A DNA stretch of 64,000 bases from an uncultured Paludibaculum sp. (GTDB lineage Bacteria; Acidobacteriota; Terriglobia; Bryobacterales; Bryobacteraceae). The notes below the pieces were generated by a model. It was not told the DNA's origin and made no database searches. It saw only the letters and a program-made list of their open reading frames with translations. The position numbers and the translations under genes are program-made. Shown piece after piece: positions 35,689-43,861 of the stretch. The number at the start of each line of letters is the position of its first letter. Positions within the stretch are counted from its first letter, which is position 1. The stretch covers positions 62,001 through 126,000 of the forward strand of contig NZ_OY762269.1 in the NCBI RefSeq assembly GCF_963665245.1. Direction: 5' to 3'.

Positions 35689-35703
35689 CGCGCCGAAAAA
35701 AGC
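35689..35703. repeat. Target-site duplication, left copy
   Basis: CGCGCCGAAAAAAGC directly left of the insertion sequence, identical to 37226-37240. The identity extends to 18 nt if one terminal T and the CA of the right end are counted. Confidence 0.85.
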
Positions 35704-35752
35704 TGTCGCTAGTATGTGATCTGTCCGCATGAGTTCACACGTGATCTGTCCG
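35704..35752. repeat. Left terminal inverted repeat of the insertion sequence
   Basis: Begins TGTCGCTAGTA and holds ATCTGTCCG twice, with TTCACAC between. It matches the reverse complement of 37176-37225 apart from a one-base length difference and scattered substitutions. The repeated nonamers are likely transposase binding sites. Confidence 0.8.
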
Positions 35753-35783
35753 TTCGAGCAGAGCGGCGGGCGAGTCTTGGAAG

Positions 35784-37172
35784 GTGGAAGCCCCCAAGGA
35801 TTGCCCGGCCGCGGAAGTGGAGCGGATGATGAAGCTACAAGAAGTGCTGCTGAAGGCCATGGCGAAGAAGATCACATGGTGGAGCGCGGCGGAGATCATC
35901 GGAGTGAGCGACCGAACGATGCGACGCTGGCGGGAGAGGCTGGAAGAGCACGGCTATTCGGGCTTGGCCGACCGGCGGAAAGGCAGGCCGAGTGACAAGA
36001 GGGTGCCCTTGGCGATGGCGGAGGAGGTGTTGCGGCTGTACCAGGAAACCTACTATGACCTGAACATGCGGCACTTTCACGAGAAGCTGCGCGAGCAACA
36101 CGGCATCCAGCTGAGCTACACGTGGGTGCAGAAGGCGCTGCAGGGTGCGGGCTTGGTGGCCAAGCGGGGTAGGCGGGCCAAGCATCGGCGGAGACGGGAG
36201 CCTCGACCGCTGCCGGGGATGCTGCTGCACATCGACGGGAGCAAGCACCAGTGGTTCAGCGATGAGCGATGGTATGACCTGATCGTGATCCTGGATGATG
36301 CGACGAAGGAGATCTACTACGCACAGTTGGTGGAGGAGGAATCGACGCGGACGGTGATGGCGGGCCTGCGGCATGTGATTGAGTCGAAGGGTCTGTTCTG
36401 TGCGTTGTACAGCGACCGGGGCAGCCACTTTTTCGTGACGCCGAAAGCGGGCGGGAAGGTTGATAAGGGCCGTCTGACGCAGGTTGGGCGAGCGATGAAG
36501 GAGTTGGGCGTGCAGATGATCGCGGCCTACTCGCCACAAGCGCGAGGCCGGTCAGAGCGGAGCTTCGGGACCTGGCAGGGCCGACTGCCACAGGAGTTGC
36601 GGCTGGCGGGGATCACCACCGCGGAAAGGGCCAATGAGTTCTTGGCCGAACGTTACATTGGCGAGTTCAACGAGAAGTTCACGGTTGAGGCGAAGGAGAC
36701 AGGGACGGCGTTTCGGAAGACGACGCGCGCCGATCTGAACTGGGTGTTCACGGTGCAGACTGAGCGCGTGGTAGATCGGGATAACACGGTGGCGATCGGC
36801 GACCAGAGCTGGCAACTGGAGAAGAGCCGTTTCCGCCACTCCCTGGCGAAGAGCACAGTGACCATTCACGAGCACCTGGATGGAACGGTGTCGATCCGAT
36901 TTGGACCGCATGTGGTAGGCCGCTACACAGCCGAGGGCGCACGATTGCGGGACACTCGACAATCACGAAAGGAAGACTGTGGAAAAGGCGGGCCCGAGGA
37001 AGCCGAGGAAAACCGCGAGGCGGTTTCCCACGGCTCCCACCGTCCCTTGGAAATCCCGCCGAGCCGGGATTCCCACTTTCCCACCGCCCCGACGACGACG
37101 AGAAAGGTACGTCCGAAGACCCGGAAGCCGCCTTCGGCGAGCAGAAAAGGATCATCGGGTGCGGTCAACTGA
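35784..37172 (+). CDS. DDE transposase, ISNCY/IS1202-like
   Basis: Transposase of 462 residues (448 if translation starts at ATG 35826, which has GTGGAG before it; the 35784 start is GTG). An N-terminal helix-turn-helix (WWSAAEIIGVSDRTMRRWRE) binds the ends. The integrase-fold core carries D151 in LLHIDGSKHQWF, D211 in YSDRGSHFF and E258 in GRSERSFGTWQ, a complete DDE triad. The tail from about 400 is Arg/Lys- and Pro-rich. No frameshift or internal stop is visible, so the element could be active. Confidence 0.92.
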   Translation: MEAPKDCPAAEVERMMKLQEVLLKAMAKKITWWSAAEIIGVSDRTMRRWRERLEEHGYSGLADRRKGRPSDKRVPLAMAEEVLRLYQETYYDLNMRHFHEKLREQHGIQLSYTWVQKALQGAGLVAKRGRRAKHRRRREPRPLPGMLLHIDGSKHQWFSDERWYDLIVILDDATKEIYYAQLVEEESTRTVMAGLRHVIESKGLFCALYSDRGSHFFVTPKAGGKVDKGRLTQVGRAMKELGVQMIAAYSPQARGRSERSFGTWQGRLPQELRLAGITTAERANEFLAERYIGEFNEKFTVEAKETGTAFRKTTRADLNWVFTVQTERVVDRDNTVAIGDQSWQLEKSRFRHSLAKSTVTIHEHLDGTVSIRFGPHVVGRYTAEGARLRDTRQSRKEDCGKGGPEEAEENREAVSHGSHRPLEIPPSRDSHFPTAPTTTRKVRPKTRKPPSASRKGSSGAVN

Positions 37173-37175
37173 TGC

Positions 37176-37225
37176 GGACAGATCGTGTGTGAATAAAAGC
37201 GGACAGATTGACTTACTACCGACAC
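37176..37225. repeat. Right terminal inverted repeat of the insertion sequence
   Basis: Ends in CGACA and, read on the minus strand, gives TGTCGGTAGTA, then ATCTGTCCG, TTCACAC and ATCTGTCCG in the same order as the left end. Confidence 0.8.
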
Positions 37226-37240
37226 GCGCCGAAAAAAGCT
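37226..37240. repeat. Target-site duplication, right copy
   Basis: CGCGCCGAAAAAAGC immediately after the right end of the insertion sequence; identical to the left copy at 35689-35703. Confidence 0.85.
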
Positions 37241-37359
37241 CGCTGATGTTGTCGATTTCCGGAAGGGCAAATCGACGCATGTATAGAGCCCAACAGGAAC
37301 GGCTGAGGGATGCAGAACGTACCGGCGGGCAAGGAAATTCAGAAGGGACGTGACCTAAC

Positions 37360-37800
37360 ATGCGATTCATGATGATTGTGAAAGCGAGCGCGGAGTCGGA
37401 GGCGGGTGTCATGCCGAGCCGCGAGTTGATTGAGGCAATGGGACGGTTCAACCAGGAATTGCTGGACGCCGGCGTGCTGTTGGGCGGCGAGGGGCTGCAG
37501 AGCAGTGCGAAGGGTGCGCGGATTGTTGCGGCGAATGGCCAGAAGACGGTGGTGGACGGGCCGTTCCCGGAGACCAAGGAGCTAATCGCCGGCTACTGGA
37601 TGTTGAAGGTGAAGTCCCGGGAGGAGGCGATCCAATGGGCGCTGAAGTGCCCGGGGCCCATGGAAGGCCAAGAAGGTGTCCTGGAACTGCGCCAGGTGTT
37701 CGAAGCAGAAGACTTTCCGGCGGATGTGCTGACACCGGAAGAGGCCGCCCATGAGGATGCAATGCGGGCGCAACTGGAAAAGAATGCAGCGAAGAAATAG
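37360..37800 (+). CDS. YCII/DGPF-family protein
   Basis: YCII-related protein of 146 residues with the family's DGPF motif (VVDGPFPETKELIAGYW) and a ferredoxin-like fold starting MRFMMIVKA. The related segment KSREEAIQWALKCP is conserved. Such proteins are the usual neighbours of ECF42-type sigma factors, and one lies 1 kb downstream. Their chemistry is unknown. ATG 37360 follows GGGACGTGACCTAAC, and the gene begins 119 nt after the insertion sequence duplication. The VOC gene follows after 14 nt. Confidence 0.9.
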   Translation: MRFMMIVKASAESEAGVMPSRELIEAMGRFNQELLDAGVLLGGEGLQSSAKGARIVAANGQKTVVDGPFPETKELIAGYWMLKVKSREEAIQWALKCPGPMEGQEGVLELRQVFEAEDFPADVLTPEEAAHEDAMRAQLEKNAAKK

Positions 37801-37814
37801 ATCAGGAGACGACT

Positions 37815-38228
37815 ATGAAGCTGGTTAGCTATCTCACATTCGATGGGCAGGCCGAAGAGGCCTTCAAGTTCTACGAAAAAGCCCTGGGTGGAAAGATCAC
37901 TGCAATGATGCCGCATTCCGGCACCCCCGCCGCGGAGCATGTGCCCAAGGAACAACTGGCGAAAATCATGCACGCACGGTTGGAAGTGGGTGACCAGATC
38001 CTGATGGCATCAGATGCCATGGTGGGCCAGTACCAGAAGCCGGTAGGGATTTCGGTCGCGCTGCAGGTGAAGAGCCCGGATGACGCGAGCCGCATCTACA
38101 ATGCCCTCGCGGAAGGGGCGCAGGTGATTTCGATGCCGATTCAGGAGACGTTCTGGTCGCCGCGTTTCGGAATGCTAACCGACCGGTTCGGGATCCCGTG
38201 GATTGTGAACTGCGATCCGGTGATGTAG
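37815..38228 (+). CDS. VOC/PhnB-like glyoxalase-fold protein
   Basis: Vicinal oxygen chelate superfamily protein of 137 residues of the PhnB-like type. The opening SYLTFDGQAEEAFKFYEKALGGK and the closing FGMLTDRFGIPWIVNCDP are family hallmarks; each half supplies a beta-alpha-beta-beta-beta module. PhnB-like members often lack a demonstrated activity. It sits between two YCII genes in the sigma-factor cassette, with AGGAGACG just before the ATG. Confidence 0.9.
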   Translation: MKLVSYLTFDGQAEEAFKFYEKALGGKITAMMPHSGTPAAEHVPKEQLAKIMHARLEVGDQILMASDAMVGQYQKPVGISVALQVKSPDDASRIYNALAEGAQVISMPIQETFWSPRFGMLTDRFGIPWIVNCDPVM

Positions 38229-38328
38229 AAGACAGGGGCCAGGGGGCGCCGTGGTGGCGTCCCCAAAGGGCCGGGAGCGATGAGGATGGCCTGTTGCGAG
38301 GGAAGACGCGCGGGGAGGATTGGCGACT

Positions 38329-38751
38329 ATGCGATTCATGATGCTGATGATTCCCAAGGGTTACGAGGACGCGAAGCCCGGGACTATGCCCGAGGCCCAA
38401 GCCGTGGAAGCGATGATGGCCTATAACGAGCAGTTGCAGAAGGCAGGCGTCCTGCTGGCGCTCGACGGCCTTCACCCGCCGTCCATGGGAGCGCGGGTCA
38501 GCTTCGCCGGAGGCCGCCCGACGGTTAACGATGGACCTTTTGCAGAAGCCAAAGAGGTGGTCGGCGGCTACTGGATGATTCAGGTGAAGTCCCGGGAAGA
38601 GGCGATTGAATGGGCGACCCGCTGCCCAGGTTCGGACAATGAGACGATCGAGATCCGGCAGGTGATGGAATTTACCGACTTTCCTCCGGATGTGAAGCAG
38701 GCGGCCAGCGGCTTCGTGGAAATGCAGGAAAAGACGGGACAAAGCACGTAA
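38329..38751 (+). CDS. YCII/DGPF-family protein, second copy
   Basis: YCII-related protein of 140 residues, closely similar in layout to the gene at 37360: MRFMMLMIPKGYED, the NDGPFAEAKEVVGGYWMIQVKSREEAIEWA core and a Glu-rich C-terminus. ATG 38329 is chosen over a TTG at 38320 because it matches the family start and has GGGGAGG about 11 nt upstream. It precedes the sigma factor by 52 nt and is probably under its control. Confidence 0.9.
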   Translation: MRFMMLMIPKGYEDAKPGTMPEAQAVEAMMAYNEQLQKAGVLLALDGLHPPSMGARVSFAGGRPTVNDGPFAEAKEVVGGYWMIQVKSREEAIEWATRCPGSDNETIEIRQVMEFTDFPPDVKQAASGFVEMQEKTGQST

Positions 38752-38803
38752 GGGCCGTTACGCGCTTGCGGGTGGGCCGTGGATGGTGGTGTGATCGGTA
38801 GTT

Positions 38804-40087
38804 GTGACAGCTACCGACATACACCGTGCAGTGGAGGCTGTTTGGCGAATTGAGTCGGCGCGCTTGATTGCGAGTCTGGCTCGCATCGTGCGCGACGTGG
38901 GTGTAGCTGAGGAACTGGCCCAGGATGCCCTTGTGGCCGCACTCGAGCAATGGCCGGAGTCTGGAGTGCCGCGGAACCCCGGCGCCTGGTTGATGGCGGC
39001 CGGCAAAAATCGGGCCATCGATCATCTCCGGCGCAACAAGCGGATTGAGCGCAAGCACGAAGAGATTGGAATCGAACTGGAAGCGCGCCAGATGGCTTCG
39101 CCCGAAGTAGAAGCGGCGTTGGACGATCCGGTGGGCGACGATCTTCTACGGCTTGTGTTCACCGCCTGCCATCCTGTTTTGGCACCCGAGGCTCGTGTGG
39201 CGTTGACGTTGCGCATGCTGGGCGGCCTGACAACCCCTGAGATTGCGCGGGCCTTTCTCGTTTCCGAGTCGACGGTCGCGCAGCGGATCGTTCGCGCCAA
39301 ACGAACTCTGGCGGAAAAGCAGGTGCCGTTCGAGGTGCCGCGCGGCCCGGAACTGGCGGCGCGTCTTGCGTCCGTGACCGAGGTCATCTACCTGATCTTC
39401 AATGAAGGCTACGCGGCGACAGCCGGCGATGACTGGATGCGGCCCGGTCTCTGTGAGGACGCCCTGCGGTTGGGGCGTATCCTGGCGGAACTGGCGCCGC
39501 TGGAGCCGGAGATCCACGGTTTGGTCGCCCTCATGGAACTGCAGGCGTCGCGCGGCAGGGCGCGCGTCGGGCCGACCGGCGAGCCCGTGTTGCTCTTCGA
39601 GCAGAACCGGTCGCTGTGGGATCACCTGCTGATCGGGCGCGGGCTGGCGGCGCTCGATCGGGCCTACCGTCTGGGCCAGGCCCAGGACGGCGAGGTGGGG
39701 CCCTATGTACTGCAGGCATCGATTGCGGCGTGCCATGCCAGAGCTTTGACTCCGGAAGAGACGGACTGGCGGCGCATCGCGATGCTCTATAGAGAACTGA
39801 TGCGGCTGCAGCCTTCGCCGGTGGTGGAACTGAACCGGGCGGTGGCCGTCGGCATGGCCTACGGGCCGGCAGCCGGGCTTGAGCTGGCGGATGCGCTGGC
39901 GGCGGAAGCCAGCCTGGAGAACTACCATCTGCTGCCTAGCGTGCGCGCGGATTTTCTCATGAAGCTGGGGCGGATGGATGAGGCGCGGTCAGAACTGGAG
40001 CGTGCCGTGGCTTTGGCGCAAAATGGCAGAGAGCGTGCCTTGCTGGAAGAGCGGGCACGGAAATGCGCCGCCGGAACTACTTCTTAG
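38804..40087 (+). CDS. ECF42-type RNA polymerase sigma factor with C-terminal TPR-like extension
   Basis: Sigma factor of 427 residues. Region 2 (about 8-75; RDVGVAEELAQDALVAALEQWP, PRNPGAWLMAAGKNRAIDHLRR) and region 4 (about 120-170; TTPEIARAFLVSESTVAQRIVRAKRTL) are followed by a 250-residue helical extension (NEGYAATAGDDW to the end) that is characteristic of ECF42. This group usually lacks an anti-sigma factor, and the extension may control activity. The start is GTG at 38804. Two YCII genes and a VOC gene upstream match the expected neighbourhood. The 3' end overlaps the convergent kinase gene by 11 nt. Confidence 0.92.
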   Translation: MTATDIHRAVEAVWRIESARLIASLARIVRDVGVAEELAQDALVAALEQWPESGVPRNPGAWLMAAGKNRAIDHLRRNKRIERKHEEIGIELEARQMASPEVEAALDDPVGDDLLRLVFTACHPVLAPEARVALTLRMLGGLTTPEIARAFLVSESTVAQRIVRAKRTLAEKQVPFEVPRGPELAARLASVTEVIYLIFNEGYAATAGDDWMRPGLCEDALRLGRILAELAPLEPEIHGLVALMELQASRGRARVGPTGEPVLLFEQNRSLWDHLLIGRGLAALDRAYRLGQAQDGEVGPYVLQASIAACHARALTPEETDWRRIAMLYRELMRLQPSPVVELNRAVAVGMAYGPAAGLELADALAAEASLENYHLLPSVRADFLMKLGRMDEARSELERAVALAQNGRERALLEERARKCAAGTTS

Positions 40088-42698
40088 CGGAGACCGCGGT
40101 AAGCTCAGCCCGATACCGGGCGGCCTTCGCGCTGTCGCCCGAGGCATCGTACAGCGTAACGAGGTCCTGTCTGGCGGCTTGTAGCCAGGTGATGGACGGG
40201 CTGGTCTGCTTTGTCAGAATGGCATACCCGGCCAGGATCTCGGTCTCGGCGTCGCCATATTTGTGCTGCCGCACCAGGGCCCGGCCGAGCTTGATCCTCG
40301 CGATGCCGGTGTTCAAGTGATTCGGGGACAAGGCTGTGGTAAACCGTTCAACGACTTCCCGGTATAGCTTCTCGGCGCGCGCGTTCTCCTTCTTCGCCAG
40401 ATATACGCTGGCAATGTTGGACAGTCCTATGGCGACAAGATAGTGCCGGTCTCCGTTGGCCTTGCGATAGATGCCGACCATGCGGCCGAACTGGGATTCC
40501 GCGTCATCGAGCCGCCCTCGCTTCAGGGCCACTGTGCCGAGCTCATTCACCGCCGAGGCGACCCTGGGGTGCTCGACGCCATACACGCGCTCCTGAATGG
40601 CGAGGGACTGCTGCAGCAGATCCACGGCTTCGTCATAGCGCTCCTCCCGAACCAAAGCCCGGCCGAGCATGGTGAGATTGGAGGCCGTGGTGTGGTTGTC
40701 CTTGCCGTACCATGACTGATTGATCTCCAGAGCCTGGCGGTAGAGTGTTTCGGCCTCCGGATAGTGGCCCTGCTCGTATTGGATGGCGCCCAGGTTGATG
40801 AGGTCCTCGGCCACGCGGGGATGCCGCGAGCCGTAGAGTTGGCGGTGCATGCTGAGTACTTTCTGATTGAGTGCCTCCGATTCCTTGAGGTGACCCGCAT
40901 AGAAATGAGCATTGGCAAGCTCGTATATGCTGCCGGCGAGCTCAGGAGTTACCTCCCCCTCCGAGCGCAGTTGGACAGCCTCGCCAAGCACCTCGACGGC
41001 TTTGTCGTAGGAGCCACGTTCGCTCAACACACGGCCCAGCGCCGAAGCGGCCAGTGCGATGGCGGGGTCGCCGGGCGGCAGCGTGCGGCGGCTCATGTCG
41101 AGACCGTCGCGGACCAGCTTCTCCGCATCATCGAAGCGTGCCTGATCGACGCGCAGCAGGCCTAGGGCTACGAGGCTTTCCGCGACGCGGGGATGGTTGG
41201 GTCCGAATAGGGCCTGGCGCCGTTCCAGGGCGAGCTTGAGCAGCGATTCCGACTGAACAAGGTTGTCGAGCTTTTTGTAGATGCCGCCGAGGGTCTGATA
41301 GAGGTCGGCTTGGACGGCGGGTTCGGAGTCGAGCTCGCGCGCCTCCTGCAGGCCGCGATCCAGCAGAGTAACGACACGCAGGTCGTCTTTGGGCCCTGCA
41401 GCTTCGTCGCCACCTTCAAAGAGCCGGGTCATGAACTGCTGGATGCGTTGCGTTCGGGCGGCTTCGGCTTCGGCGAGATTGCGAGCCTTGGCCAGACGAA
41501 CGGTAAAGAAGATAACCAGGCCAATGACGACGGTGGCGGCAAGCGAGGACGTGACGACGGCGCTGCGGTGGCGGCGGATGAACTTGCCGAAGCGGTAGCG
41601 GAGAGAGTCGGGCCGGGCGTCGAGCGGTTGGTTGGCCAGGTAGTGATCGACGTCGCGGATGAGCGCCTCGACAGAGCCGTAGCGGCGCTGGACATCCTTG
41701 TGCATTGCCGTCAGGCAAAGGACATCGAGATCCGCCCAGGATGAGTCGCTCACCGATTGCACAGTCTGCTTTCGAGCGATGGCGGAGGGGCGTTCCGGGT
41801 CCTGCTGAACAACGAGGGTCTGGGCCTCGGCGGGCGTGCAATTGGAGAGGTCGAACGGAAGGCGGCTGGCGAGGAGCTCGTAGAGGATCACGCCGAGGGC
41901 ATAGACGTCATTGTGGATGCTGGCGCGCTCGCCGCGGATCTGTTCGGGCGCGGCATAGGCGGGAGTCATGAGACGGAGCCCGGTCTGCGTGAGGGCAGCC
42001 GTGGAGTCGAGCGCTTCCTGGTGTTTGGCGATGCCGAAGTCGAGCAGACGGACGGAGCCATCGTCCTTTACGAGGATATTGGAGGGCTTGAGATCGCGAT
42101 GGATGACGGCGTGGCCGTGGGCGTACTGGACCGCTTCGCAGACAGCTCGAAAAAGGTGCAGGCGCCGCTCGATGGAGCAGGCGTGCTGTTGGCAGAAAGC
42201 CGTGAGCGGTAGGCCCTCGACATACTCCATGGCGAACCAAGGCGTGCCGTCGGGCAGCGTATCGGCGTCGTAGAGGCGGGCGATGGAAGGGTGATTGAGT
42301 TGAGCGAGAGTCCGCTGCTCCGTGGAGAAGCGCTCGCGGCGGGCGGGGGAGAGCCAGGCGTCGCGGAGGATCTTGATGGCGACGAGGCTGCCGAGGTCGA
42401 GGCGCTCGGCGAGATAGACGACGCCCATGCCGCCTTCGCCCAGGAGAGAAGTGACGCGGTAAGGGCCGAACTGCCGGGGTTGCGCCGGATCGGCCAGAAG
42501 CTGATCGGCCACATTGCTGATGGGCTGATCGAGCAGCGAGGAGGGACGGGCATCCTCTTCGAGAAGAGAGAGGACCTCCTGGAAGAGCTCCATGTCTCCG
42601 GCGCAGGCCGACTGCAGATAAGGCACACGTTCGGCTTCCGGCAGATCTGCCGTTTCGTGAAATAGATTCTGGATCTGTTCCAGGCGTGCGCTGTCCAA
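40077..42698 (-). CDS. Membrane serine/threonine protein kinase with periplasmic TPR domain
   Basis: PknB-type kinase of 873 residues. The kinase domain (about 78-345) has the Gly loop GEGGMGVVY, K109 in VAIKI, HRDLKPSN with D202, and DFG at 220-222, so it should be active. A single membrane helix near 384-406 (LAATVVIGLVIFFTV) leads to a large tetratricopeptide region (430-870) with repeated (Y)-x-x-A-E-x-L units. The start is TTG at 42698 with GGGAGG 4 nt before it. It follows its ECF sigma gene by 27 nt, an arrangement frequent in acidobacteria. Confidence 0.94.
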   Translation of the reverse strand: MDSARLEQIQNLFHETADLPEAERVPYLQSACAGDMELFQEVLSLLEEDARPSSLLDQPISNVADQLLADPAQPRQFGPYRVTSLLGEGGMGVVYLAERLDLGSLVAIKILRDAWLSPARRERFSTEQRTLAQLNHPSIARLYDADTLPDGTPWFAMEYVEGLPLTAFCQQHACSIERRLHLFRAVCEAVQYAHGHAVIHRDLKPSNILVKDDGSVRLLDFGIAKHQEALDSTAALTQTGLRLMTPAYAAPEQIRGERASIHNDVYALGVILYELLASRLPFDLSNCTPAEAQTLVVQQDPERPSAIARKQTVQSVSDSSWADLDVLCLTAMHKDVQRRYGSVEALIRDVDHYLANQPLDARPDSLRYRFGKFIRRHRSAVVTSSLAATVVIGLVIFFTVRLAKARNLAEAEAARTQRIQQFMTRLFEGGDEAAGPKDDLRVVTLLDRGLQEARELDSEPAVQADLYQTLGGIYKKLDNLVQSESLLKLALERRQALFGPNHPRVAESLVALGLLRVDQARFDDAEKLVRDGLDMSRRTLPPGDPAIALAASALGRVLSERGSYDKAVEVLGEAVQLRSEGEVTPELAGSIYELANAHFYAGHLKESEALNQKVLSMHRQLYGSRHPRVAEDLINLGAIQYEQGHYPEAETLYRQALEINQSWYGKDNHTTASNLTMLGRALVREERYDEAVDLLQQSLAIQERVYGVEHPRVASAVNELGTVALKRGRLDDAESQFGRMVGIYRKANGDRHYLVAIGLSNIASVYLAKKENARAEKLYREVVERFTTALSPNHLNTGIARIKLGRALVRQHKYGDAETEILAGYAILTKQTSPSITWLQAARQDLVTLYDASGDSAKAARYRAELTAVSAKK

Positions 42699-42725
42699 CC
42701 GGCCTCCCTGGTGGCGATCTGAACT

Positions 42726-43307
42726 TCAGGCGTTGCGGCGCAGCTCGCGAGCGAGCCAGGCTTTGGCTACGCGCCAGTCGCGGAGGATAGTTGCCTCCGA
42801 AACATTGAGCATGAGCGCGGTTTCGGCGACATCCAATCCGCCGAAGAAGCGGCTTTCAATAATAGCGGCCTGGCGCGGGTTGAGCCGGGCCAGATCCTCC
42901 AGCGCAGTGTCGAGCGCCAACACCTGTTCCTCATAGGGTTTCGACTGATCGATGAAGTCCTGTAGGGTTACAAACACAATGCCCTGCTCGCCGCCTCGCT
43001 TATTTGCATGGCGGCGGCGCGCGGCTTCAACCAGCAACTGGCGCATGGCCCGGGCGGCGATGCGTTTGAAGTGGAGGTGGGACTCCGCGCTGATCCGCGG
43101 CGAATTCGCCATCTTGAGCCAGGCCTCATTGACGAGGGCTGTGGGGCTGAGAGTGGCGCTGGGGTCGCCTCGACGAACGGTGGAGGCGAGGCGCCTCAGT
43201 TCTTCGTAGGTGACGCTGAACAGGCGATCGAGTTCGCGGCGTTGTTCCGCCGTGACTGGAGCGCCAGGCTCGAATCCGCCGTCAGTAAGTGAATTCTCCG
43301 AAGGCAT
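42726..43307 (-). CDS. ECF-type sigma factor paired with serine/threonine kinase
   Basis: Sigma-70-like factor of 193 residues of the ECF type found beside serine/threonine kinases. Region 2 includes LSPTALVNEAWLKM and HFKRIAARAMRQLLVEAARRR; region 4 includes LNPRQAAIIESRFFGGLDVAETALMLNVSEATILRDWRVAKAWL. There is a weak GGAAA before ATG 43307; an in-frame start at 43334 is possible. It is likely co-transcribed with the kinase, which may regulate it by phosphorylation. It is divergent from the lipoprotein gene at 43434. Confidence 0.92.
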   Translation of the reverse strand: MPSENSLTDGGFEPGAPVTAEQRRELDRLFSVTYEELRRLASTVRRGDPSATLSPTALVNEAWLKMANSPRISAESHLHFKRIAARAMRQLLVEAARRRHANKRGGEQGIVFVTLQDFIDQSKPYEEQVLALDTALEDLARLNPRQAAIIESRFFGGLDVAETALMLNVSEATILRDWRVAKAWLARELRRNA

Positions 43308-43433
43308 GACGGTTTTTCCAGAATCTCCGCGCATTGCGAGGTGGAGGACAGGGACCCAGATGAGACGACCGTGGGCAAGAGCCTGCGACAGGTGTGCCCT
43401 GATGCCGCGATGCTAACACCCAAGGATATGCCT

Positions 43434-43859
43434 ATGCAAGCACTTACGTACTATACCCAGTCATCGTGCGCGCGCCTGGTTCGCATTGGCCAGATTGTGG
43501 CGCTGAGTTTGGCCCTGACGGCCTTGAGCGGATGCGGGCGGAGTGGAGACTCAGCCGGCGTACGTGCTCCATCGCGCAGTGGTGACGTGTGGGAAATCGA
43601 CCGGGCGGCGGGCCGGCCGGACATGCCCGGCGCGGTACTGGCCTATGTGAATGGGCTGAACCTGATCGTCGTGGACGGCAACGACATCTATGCCGGCATG
43701 ACGCCACTTAAGGCCGAAACGCGCTCCGACGGCGGCCGGGCGATCAAGCTCTCCAGTGGGTTGGAGGCGGTCCTGACGCCGGATGGACCAGACCGCCTGC
43801 AACTCAGGTTCTCGAGTGGAGAATCGATTGGTCTACGGAAGAAGGCGGAGGCAAAATAG
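43434..43859 (+). CDS. Predicted lipoprotein of unknown function
   Basis: Small protein of 141 residues. A hydrophobic leader (IGQIVALSLALTAL) ends in the lipobox LSGC, so it is probably lipidated. The mature part holds paired strands such as LAYVNGLNLIVVDGNDIYAG and LKAETRSDGGRAIKLSSG, suggesting a small beta domain. ATG 43434 is preferred, with AAGGA 8 nt before it; ATG 43428 is an alternative. It precedes the DUF4852-like gene by 2 nt and is probably co-expressed with it. I do not recognise the family. Confidence 0.7.
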   Translation: MQALTYYTQSSCARLVRIGQIVALSLALTALSGCGRSGDSAGVRAPSRSGDVWEIDRAAGRPDMPGAVLAYVNGLNLIVVDGNDIYAGMTPLKAETRSDGGRAIKLSSGLEAVLTPDGPDRLQLRFSSGESIGLRKKAEAK

Positions 43860-43861
43860 CC

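Larger units (their letters stand above)
35704..37225. mobile_element. Complete 1522-bp insertion sequence, ISNCY/IS1202-like
   Basis: The element runs from TGTCG to CGACA, carries one DDE transposase gene, and is flanked by a perfect 15-bp duplication (35689-35703 and 37226-37240). Imperfect terminal inverted repeats of about 50 bp each contain two copies of ATCTGTCCG around a shared TTCACAC. The size, transposase type and long duplication fit the IS1202-type group formerly placed in ISNCY; the subgroup is inferred. It landed between the SGNH hydrolase and the YCII gene and breaks no reading frame that I can see. Confidence 0.85.

Noticed and set aside
35687..35704. Full 18-nt flanking repeat taken as the target duplication
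   Set aside because: Three of the 18 positions belong to the element ends (TGTCG/CGACA), so 15 nt is the better length, although the border is ambiguous by up to 3 nt.
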